Of a stretch of 64,000 nt of DNA, positions 55,296-64,000 are shown piece after piece; the first letter of the stretch is position 1; the number at the start of each line of letters is the position of its first letter. The DNA lies in the NCBI GenBank assembly GCA_033239005.1, contig BSQZ01000015.1, positions 3,264,501 to 3,328,500 of the forward strand, given 5' to 3'. The notes beneath the pieces were generated by a model, which was not told where the DNA came from, made no database searches, and saw only the letters and a program-made list of their open reading frames with translations. Origin of the DNA: Lamellibrachia satsuma (Eukaryota > Annelida > Polychaeta > Sabellida > Siboglinidae). A program made the position numbers and the translations under genes.

Positions 55296-56329
55296 GGGGA
55301 AGGCAGTGTTAGTTGAGCCACTTGGTTAGTTGAGCCACCCATGTTTCCCAGGAAACTACATCAGCGACAGTTAAATGGTACGCATCAGTGATTGAACATG
55401 TTATTAGAACGTGATTGATGTACAATAAGTGCCATTTGGCCAGAACATGTGAGTTAAAAATGTGATTTTTTTTAAAATGTTTTTCGATTTTTTTTTGAGA
55501 TTGTAATTAATGTATGCTGGTGTATAAACTAATGAGAAGTTAATTAAACAAGTTTATTTTTTGAAACGGTGCTAGTTGAGGTTCAAGGAAGGGTTAGCTG
55601 AGCAGCGGGTAAAGAACGAAGATAAGTATTCGTTACCCCAAAATACTACAGGGAATACATTTTCCGAGCAAATTGGGATATCGGATAGCGACAAGGCAAT
55701 GACTTAGCAGTTAGTTACGCTGGTTGCGATTGGCCTATAAGTCTATATTAATTAGCAGTTAGTTACGCTGGTTGCGATTGGCCTATAAGTCTAGGCCTAT
55801 ATTAGTTAAGTGTGTCGACTTATTAATTCAGCATGTAGACTTGGCAGAGACGTGAGTTTCTGGAGAAGATTGCTGATAGCAGTCGAAACGTCACGGGAAG
55901 AAAAAGGTAAACTGACTGTGAAATAAGTAAAAATATTACTCATTTGAATTATCCAGTCTGATGAACATCTTCACTCATATTGTCAGAGACGTGTTGTACC
56001 CATTGGGTAGATGTGTTGGCTGAGTTGTTATGACATGTTAGTACAAGGCCTACATAAATTATACAAATAAAGCATTTACCCAACTTACGGTACTGTGGTT
56101 CAACTTACCCAACACCAATTAAGAGTTAGTTGAGCCGGCTTACCAACCCTATTTGAATCAGCTAGATATAATTATCTATGCATACTAACGTTAGATATAT
56201 TATCTTGGTATAAAACTGATCTGCTAATAATCATAGTGTATGTGAGTAAAAATTATTTTGTCTTATGAATACGATTGTGCACTACATATCAAAAAGAATG
56301 AAAACTGGCTCAACTGACACTGCCTCCCC
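55296..56329. mobile_element. MITE with TA target duplication and GTTAGTTGAGCC repeats
   Basis: The left end GGGGAAGGCAGTGTTAGTTG is mirrored by CAACTGACACTGCCTCCCC at the right, and both ends are flanked by TA (55294-55295 and 56330-56331). This suggests the Tc1/mariner or another TA-targeting superfamily. The word GTTAGTTGAGCC recurs near both ends (55304, 55326, 56127 and inverted at 56306), with weaker copies between. There is no transposase ORF, so it is non-autonomous. Confidence 0.75.
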
Positions 56330-56810
56330 TAATATTCTACACCGACTGCACTCGTTTCCGGAAAACAAAACTAGAGGTGTTGCTCATAAGCGGGGAAACG
56401 TACTGGAAATGAGAAGTATTGCATCACGCGCTCATTTACGTTTTGAGAAAGTCCCCTGTAGTTGTCTACGAGCAACTGTTACCATTTTTTATTCGTAGCA
56501 GGCCTAACAGCGTCAAACTCGTAAAACTGCAGCTTGGTGCTACGTGTTTGTGACAGCGTATTACTTTCAGTTGAGGACAGGTTTGTGGCAGGAGGAAGAG
56601 GAAGAAACGCCTGAGAGAAGAGCTGGGAGTGAACGCACGATTGAAGTGACACCTGCATTGCTTCTGTATAGACTATAGTGCCTCAGGGATGGGACAGATT
56701 GTATCGTATCTCATTAGGCTACTCTCTGGGTACGTTCCAGCCGATCGACAGCCCATACGCGGACACCACTCAGTCGGCAAGTATTTACTCGCACCGTAAA
56801 GGCGTTATTC

Positions 56811-57355
<545 letters not shown>

Positions 57356-59010
57356 TGTAACTCTATGGACAACACTCGAGCAGGTTGGTTGTCATGACAA
57401 CCGACAGGTGCTTAATTGGAATGTCTAGTGTCACTAGGTGCAGGGTTCAGCCTATAGTTAGCTTTCCCAATGGTGGTCATGTTAACGTTTTGCATGATTA
57501 TAAGAAAACGTGACCATCAAAACTTTTAAAACCTTTTACCTGCTGCTGTCATCATCCCACTGACATGCTGGTCGAGTTTTGTCAAAATTGCACATTTCTA
57601 ACTTGTAATATCAAGCTTGCTTAATTTGTTATGTGAAGACTTTTATTACTCAAAATGTTCATTGCAGAGAAAGAAACTGCAATGTTTAACTAACACCAAT
57701 AGTTATGTATTATCCACTGCAGTTGCTTTAGAAAATGAACTGAACACACATATCACTAAGCTATTAAAATAAATAAGTACAGATCAAAAATAATTCATCG
57801 TGAGGGAATCTTTATTATAAGTGAATGAATATGATACAGGTATGTAAACAAATGAATAATACAATTTTTATATTTTGCTTGCAAATGCTGGATTCTACTC
57901 ATTGTCACATCGGTGCAGTCCAGTATAAATATATAGTCCATTATTGTGCTGCATAAACTGGACCCAATACTAAGTGGGTTTGACAAACACAAGGGTACAT
58001 TGAGCAAAACAAGTACTAGTTATGAATTAGACCAGTGCGGTGAGCGTAGCGTAGTTACACGAACGCCCCTGGTCCTTGGAAGTTAGGCCCATTTGGCATT
58101 GCTTTTGTTTAATTTTCCTGATCAGTAATGTGTAGTACTAATTATACGTAAGTGTGGCTTAGTAGCAACTAAACAACAAAACTGGTTAAACAGGAACTAC
58201 GATGTGCAGCTAGAAACTATTTTATCAACAAATTTAAATAGTTTTTGCAATGGATACCTTTTTAAAATAAATACTATATGTGACCCCTTATGAAAGTATC
58301 ACCAATGATCATATTTTGAGGTAATCTATACACTTTTGTTTCAGATGATGAATGCATTGTACAGTCACATTTGGTGACATTGTTATGTTCGCTACTGGTG
58401 TGGAGATACTCTCGCCCCAGGGGTTTACATTGCTCTTAAACATGGTCATCTTGCACTACCTCACGATAGTATTCTACGTATGCTTGCATACATTTGGACA
58501 ACTATTAAACACTGCGAACATATAGGGTGAACTGAATGATGAGTAATAAACCACATTTCATTATAATATAGTGTCCAATAAAACATAAACATTTTATAAA
58601 TAAACCCATTCCAAAATATGTTATGTTCTTTTATTAAACATTTTAGTACCAATAATTAGTAATATAAAAAAAATCATTAGACACAAATGACATACCAACT
58701 TTGTGGATGAACGATAACAAGTATGCCAATTAGCATGAACTCATAATGGGCCAAAATCTTTGAAACTGTATCCAGCACGTTTGGAAATGAATAATTTTTT
58801 GAAATAATGAGCACTATTTTTTTGTGTGTTTTGATTTGTAACATATTCTAGTAGGTATATTGAAAATAATGTCACCCCACTTATTATCACCTATTTGACA
58901 GGGATCTAACGATTACCTTATTTTTCATTATTTCACCATGTGTTTCTTGTGTGTTAATTCAGTGCTTTGGCAGTTGTCGGTGCAGTATTTGTTATCACCA
59001 TTGTATGACA
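57356..59010. other. No gene or known repeat recognised
   Basis: AT-rich, apparently single-copy sequence. No exon was supported by splice sites and coding similarity. Confidence 0.4.
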
Positions 59011-59011
59011 C

Positions 59012-59015
59012 ACAT

Positions 59016-59062
<47 letters not shown>

Positions 59063-59205
59063 TGCACGCACGCACGCACACATGACATTTGCCTAACTAA
59101 TGTCTTGGATATTATTGTTGCTGGGTTTCCAAACCACTGTTTATTATAATACTTTGTATTGTTTGTTATGTATATGTGCGTGCGTGCGTGTGTGTGTGTG
59201 TGCCG
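59012..59205. repeat. (CACG)n and (GT)n microsatellites
   Basis: A (GCAC)n run of about 70 bases at 59015-59085 and a mixed GTGC/(GT)n run at about 59175-59202. Alternating purine-pyrimidine sequence of this kind favours Z-DNA. Confidence 0.9.
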
Positions 59206-59814
59206 AGTTGAAAATGTATGCCGTAATAAACATTAAATGTTGATACAATGCATTATATATGGCAAGGCAAATGTATTGTTATACTCACAAAAATGTCTGG
59301 TATGCGCATGTTGCATCGTACACAATGTCATTTAAGTTGATGTCTGAATAAATGTACAGGGCATCCCAGAGACATATGTTGATCATTGTTAAATATGCTT
59401 GCGTATAATCTAATAAAAAAGAATGGTTTATTTGGATGGTGGACATCCGTTGAGTAAATAAATGCATTGGTATTGAGAACATTTTAAAAAGACATGCTAT
59501 TTTTGTTTATGTTGTCTCCTTTTTCGATTCTATTCCTGGATATTAGCAACATAGTATTTAAATTTAAAATGGTAACCTACCAGCCTATTCTTGTAATAAC
59601 GTCAATATTGATTCTTGCCCTGGTACACTTCAACAAAAGAAGAAACTGAGACATTAATACCTGCACTTATTTGTTTTTGCTAACATTAAAGTTTGTAAGT
59701 TCAAATTTGTATTTTTTTATACTGAAATACTACATTGACAATTGCGACAAAAGTCCTAAAATATATATTTTAAAAGACAAGGCAATAATTAATGTTAATT
59801 CAGGCACAATGAAT
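59206..59814. other. No gene or repeat recognised
   Basis: AT-rich intergenic DNA between the microsatellites and the LINE-A tail. Only chance short ORFs are present. Confidence 0.4.
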
Positions 59815-59990
59815 GATGCATGATTGTGTTATTGCTAGTAGTGTGAATATGTTTAAAAATAGAATTGACAGATATTTGATAAGGGCGGGCTACACATAGA
59901 TGACAAAATTGTTGGACTCTCGATAAGCCAATGGCTTCCTTGTCCACTTGCCATCTGGAACTTGTTGTTTGGGATGGCAATCTTGTTAAA
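59815..59990 (+). mobile_element. LINE-A 3' end fragment
   Basis: Nearly identical to LINE-A 10460-10634: GCTAGTAGTGTGAATATGTT, GGGCGGGCTACACATAGATG and CCAATGGCTTCCTTGTCCAC are shared. It ends at the same CTTGTTAAAT, which fixes the LINE-A 3' boundary. It is strongly 5'-truncated. Confidence 0.88.
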
Positions 59991-59992
59991 TA

Positions 59993-60715
59993 ATGTGCTT
60001 GGGAAATTATGAGGAATGGGCACATATAAATACACTAACAAACAAAACTAAACCCAGCACACACAAGTACTCGCTTTCTGGCCAGCCATTATCCACCGTA
60101 TCCAGCCACTCATACCTCGGAGTAAAATTGGATTCCAAATTAACCTGGACAAATCACGTCACTGACATAACTTCAAAATCTTCGAAATGTTTAGGCATGA
60201 TTAAACGAACTCTTGGCCCATGTAAACCCGAAGTTAAACAAACAGCCTACAACATGCTAATCCGGCCAAAACTTGAGTACTCTTCACCCATATGGAATCC
60301 CCACACCTTTTCACAAATTAAAAGCTTTGAAAGAGTGCAACACTCTGCTGCCAGATTTGTTAAAAATTACTACAGACGAAACACAAATCCAGCAGATCTA
60401 ATTACTGCCCTTGGGTGGCCAACCCTCGAACGAAGGCGCATTATCAAACAAGCCACTACCTTCTACAAAATTCTAAACAACATTATTGAGATCACCCCCC
60501 CCCCTTCAGGCCTACTAACTCGCTCTCGAACCCGTGGACAATACATAGCCCCCAAGTGTCGTATAAATGCAATGGTCTTTTCATTTTATCCCAGAGCCAT
60601 TCGCATATGGAATATGATTCCATCAAAAATTACCAACATAAAAAACCCAAAATCATTTCAAGAAGCTATTGTGAAACTCCCTTTCACCACACCTCCTCAC
60701 CTAAACTGCCTTTAA
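59993..60715 (+). mobile_element. Reverse-transcriptase C-terminal ORF of another LINE (LINE-F), open
   Basis: An open frame of 240 codons. From about 60025 it reads like the post-palm region of Jockey/CR1-type LINEs: HSYLGVKLDSKLTWTNHV, IKRTLGPCKPEVKQTAYNML, RPKLEYSSPIWNPHT, FERVQHSAARFVKNYY and IRIWNMIPSKI. The catalytic palm is missing, so it is a 5'-truncated copy, but the absence of any stop suggests a recent insertion. It starts within 10 bases of the end of the LINE-A tail. The first about 10 residues are probably not part of the original protein. Confidence 0.8.
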
Positions 60716-60924
60716 AACACAGCTTAGCGTAAACTTATCCAGGGTGTGGGTATGGAGACTGTCTATGTGTGCATGTGGCAGGGCAGCGACAGTGTCCATA
60801 CACACAACCAACCTATTAAAAATTTCGTTAAACATCCAATACATAAAATAAATAAAGCTATCAAATAAAAACCATTTCAGCAACATTAATTATACTAGTC
60901 TTTTAATCGAATGTACCACCCACA

Positions 60925-60934
60925 GCGCATGCGC
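60925..60934. promoter_or_regulatory. NRF1-type promoter palindrome
   Basis: AGCGCATGCGCAC contains the perfect palindrome GCGCATGCGC, the core bound by NRF1 in animal promoters. It lies about 170 bases before the start codon at 61101 in otherwise CpG-poor DNA, which supports a promoter here. Confidence 0.55.
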
Positions 60935-61100
60935 ACAGCCCACCACAAACTCCTGCGTTAGCCCAAGTTTGGGCTGTTTGGAGTAAAACCACTTGAGACT
61001 TGAGACTAATCATCCGGTTTTGTTTGGTTCTTCATAAACTCAGATAGGTGAATTGTTAAGGGCACTGGCAGTAATAATTAATAATATTGAGGAAATTAAA

Positions 61101-62812
61101 ATGGCAGAGACTAATTTGATGACCGACAACAAGTTTGAACAAAGGTAAAAATACAATGACCACATTGGGAATTGGTTAATGTTTTAGCCAGTCAACATAT
61201 TATGTCAATTAAGATAAAACATTAACGTTAATAATAATATGGAACTTCCTAATAATATAATTATATAGTGTGTTTATACAGAAAGTCTCAGTTGGTTCCT
61301 TTATCACTTTTTAATATCAAAGACGTTCTTGCAATGTCATAAAGATTGCTATAGTTTGAACATCACGTATATTACAATGATTAGACTAACCTCAGTAGCG
61401 TTACCAATACATGGCAGTGTAGCTTTGTTTGTCAACTTAATGTAATTCTGTATCGTCATCCCACAGCCAGTCAGCCTGTGACTCGTGACTACCACAGACC
61501 AACTTATGAGAATAAGTCGAATCCCTCGATGACCAGGTCATGGAATACTGCCTGTCAGAAAGGTAAGAATTACGTTTTTTAGTAAACCTGCCCTTTTAAT
61601 TTAAACTTAACAAGACTGCTATCCCAAGCAAAACACAGATAGCAAGTGGACAAGGAAGCCATTGGCTTATCGAGATTATATATAATATATGTAATTTTTT
61701 TTTAATATATTCATGCTGCTAGCATTTACACATTCAGTAGACAATTTGTTCCATTCAGTTATCGTCCTGTGTGACAATGGGTACATCTATTTGATTTTCT
61801 CATAATTTACTTGGTTTTAGTGTTGCTTTACCAACTTCTTTTAGACGTATTTCATAACTAAAGTTTCTCAGTTCTAGAATCTACATCCTTTAGATGTTGT
61901 GTCCAAGCTTGTGTAAAGTATTCTAAATTTAGCCTAACTATTGCTTTATACAGAGGTACAATTAGATGCTTTTCTTTATAATAGGCTATGTACAGTCTTT
62001 TTATGTAGGTAACATCAACACATTTACAGTGTAATTGGAATTAAAACACCAATTCCAATTCTGGTATTTTGTTTTTAAAAGTAACATGAATTGGTGAAAG
62101 TGTAATTGTAATTTTCAATTACTTTTCAATTACTTTCTCATTATGAACCATAATATGCAATTGGTATATTAATTGGTATTTGTTTAGGTGGAATTGTGAA
62201 TAATAATTGGTGTCTAATTGGAATTGCAATTGATTCAATTACATTGCTGGTTGCGATCACAGAATAAGCATGCAAGCTTTCATAATGAAACCTGTAGTGA
62301 TGTAGTCTGTGCAAGTGGATAAAATAATTGAATAAACAGTTATATAGGTATATTGTTTGCCGCACGTTCAAATTTCTTCCTTTATATTTAATTGTGTTAA
62401 CGACTCTGTTTCAGTTTATTGTCCTCAACCTCAGTCAAAATCCTTTTCTCGTCTTGTCTTGTTTTGATTCAAGGCAAATCTCAATGAATCTATCTTCGTG
62501 GTTATTCATTAATATGTGCTGTGTTTACGTGCTCACCAAAAGACACAGATATTCAAGTTGACGTGAGACGAGACTCGTGCAGGACAGCGACAGTGCACTG
62601 GCAGCAGGCGTGTATCATGGACTCGCAAGTGGACATCACCATAACCAACGTCACCGACAACAACAGAAGGCAACTACCAGACAGAAGATACCGTAGACCA
62701 GCTACGGAGAGGACGTTTCGCGTACCAACCGAGTTGACCCGGGGTCAACAGTACGAAGTCACCGTCCGTGGGGTGACGTCAAGCGCACAGGGCACAACCA
62801 GATTCCGAGCAG
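61101..62812 (+). CDS. 5' part of a gene with a fibronectin-III-like domain (first three coding exons)
   Basis: Exons: 61101-61144 (ATG start, donor GTAAAA), 61471-61562 (acceptor CCACAGCCAG, donor GTAAGA) and 62543-62812 (donor GTAATC). Phases fit at both introns. The product begins MAETNLMTDNKFEQSQPVTR, continues RPTYENKSNPSMTRSWN, then a domain starting DIQVDVRRDSCRTATVHWQQ and ending RGQQYEVTVRGVTSSAQGTT, with the spaced hydrophobic strands, the W and the Y-x-V-x-V of fibronectin type III. No signal peptide precedes it, so the protein may be cytoplasmic or have a downstream signal-anchor. The third acceptor (CCAAAAG) is weak; 62557 is an in-phase alternative. The gene continues beyond 62812, probably past the window. 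I do not recognise the full protein. Confidence 0.65.
61640..62005 (-). mobile_element. Old LINE-A-related 3' fragment
   Basis: The minus strand carries the LINE-A 3' UTR words (CCAATGGCTTCCTTGTCCAC) and KEKHLIVPLYKAIVRLNLEY near 61950, with an internal deletion between. It lies in the second intron of the gene starting at 61101. Confidence 0.75.
62028..62252. repeat. AATTG-word repeat, possible small DNA transposon
   Basis: The left edge CAGTGTAATTGGAATT and right edge AATTGATTCAATTACATTGCTG are roughly inverted. The interior consists of many CAATTAC, AATTGG and GTAATTG words on both strands, like subterminal repeats of hAT-like MITEs. No target duplication is visible. Confidence 0.45.
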
Positions 62813-64000
62813 GTAATCCAGTTCTATGGCGCGAACAGCTTACTCTTGAGTACCGAATAAATGTATCGTCTATAGACCAAATAACAGCATAGGGTGGCAA
62901 ATCGGTCAAATTTAATAATAGTATAGTGCCGAATAACAGTATAGGGGGGCAAATTGTTCAAAACAAATAATAGTACAGTGCAAAAAAATCACTAGTATGT
63001 CTTTTAGCGCCGAAGCAATTTCTTTACTCGACGCGAAGCCAAGGCGACCCTAGAAAACTAAATGGACATTAAAGTTTTATTTTGGGTTTTTTCTGCCGAA
63101 CATGTATACACTTTGTGCATACTCGTGTCACCGCAGATATAGTAACCGCATTTTATATATGAAAAACCCGGGAATTTTCCATTTTTAAATGGACATTAAA
63201 GTTTTATTGAACTGAATTCGCAAGCCCTTTTTAGGGGAAACCGCCGCCAGCCTGTTACGACCGGTTTGAGGCGCTGCGCACGGCGGCCATTTACGGTCGG
63301 TTTACGCGATGATAAAGGCGTTTAAACTAATAATATACCATGTCGTGCTACCGAGAACTAAGGATTCTGACGAATTCATATAATCATGGAATTCTAACGG
63401 TCTAATCTAGGATCCCCAGAAGCATGGGATCCCGTTAAATTCACGACTGTCGTTCGAAAGGATGAAAGCCGTCAGAGGGACCCACATGAAACTCTAGTTG
63501 GGAGCAATTGATTTTAGCGCGAGCGGTTTACCGTGGGAATGAGAGGGATTGCTCTCCTAAAAATTATGCCCTGGATAATTTGCCACAATTATCGGAGAAT
63601 ATAGGCTGGCATAAATGTTTAAATTTAATAATAGTATAGTGCCAAATAAGGTGCGTATAGGGTGGCATTTTTCATCAAATAAATACGCGTATATGGCCGC
63701 TTATTCGGCACGCACATCAACCTCAAATATATATGCAACATAATTGTTGGACACTGACATTTTCTCCCTCCCTGATGGTATAGTTTTATTAAAACAACAA
63801 TAGTAATCCATTATGCATTAAAAGGTGCAATGTTTATGTTGTGATGTGCTTTATAAAACCAGCGGACGCTACGCGTACTATTGGAATATATATCGTACGA
63901 AATTCCCAATATTGTATAATGGAACAGCTTGAATTTCACTATAACAACTTGAATCCCTTATTTCAAGGGACAGACAGAATTATTTTACTTTTTTAAGGTC
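62813..64000. other. Probable intron with small repeats; no exon recognised
   Basis: This follows the donor at 62813. It contains a direct repeat AATTTAATAATAGTATAGTG at about 62908 and about 63625, and GTGCCGAATAA at about 62927 mirrored by TTATTCGGCAC at about 63700. AAATGGACATTAAAGTTTTA occurs at about 63059 and 63188. A more GC-rich block (63230-63330) may be transposon-derived. No further exon could be supported. Confidence 0.45.

Overview
The window is animal nuclear DNA: AT-rich, with exons of 46-661 bases flanked by canonical GT-AG introns, long introns full of satellites, and many non-LTR retrotransposons (LINEs), SINEs and small DNA transposons. Nothing resembles an operon or a prokaryotic signal. 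It looks like an invertebrate animal, perhaps a lophotrochozoan or non-vertebrate deuterostome; the species cannot be fixed from sequence alone.

Four host genes can be read. (1) 1221-4460 (+): last four coding exons of an unrecognised protein. (2) 11728-13461 (-): a complete two-exon TMEM53 orthologue (DUF829 alpha/beta-hydrolase-fold membrane protein). (3) 20684-39703 (+): a complete 12-exon ARMH1 orthologue (408 residues), whose reading phase closes exactly across all 11 introns. (4) 61101 to at least 62812 (+): the first three exons of a protein with a fibronectin-III-like domain, behind an NRF1-type promoter palindrome. TMEM53 and ARMH1 lie head to head, as they do on human chromosome 1p34.1, so this appears to be ancient linkage.

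Repeats fill most of the rest. LINE-A (6624-10634) is a nearly full-length CR1-like element nested in a hAT-like transposon that still has its 8-base target duplication. Its ORF1 carries an SGNH hydrolase domain, and its ORF1/ORF2 junction holds the heptamer TTTAAAC immediately before the ORF1 stop, with ORF2 in the -1 frame. Pieces of LINE-A recur at 14.9, 57.0, 59.9 and 61.8 kb. The ARMH1 introns hold a 26-base, a 34-base and a 104-base tandem array, a GGGA-rich tract, four SINE or MITE copies, and LINE ends.

From 41.4 to 60.7 kb is a graveyard of LINEs of at least five families. One (LINE-C, 48718-50568) has a 15-base target duplication, an inverted 5' segment and priming microhomology, which is the footprint of twin priming. 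A TA-flanked MITE (55296-56329) and a microsatellite that seems to have grown out of LINE codons follow. LINE family letters (A-F) are labels for this window only.
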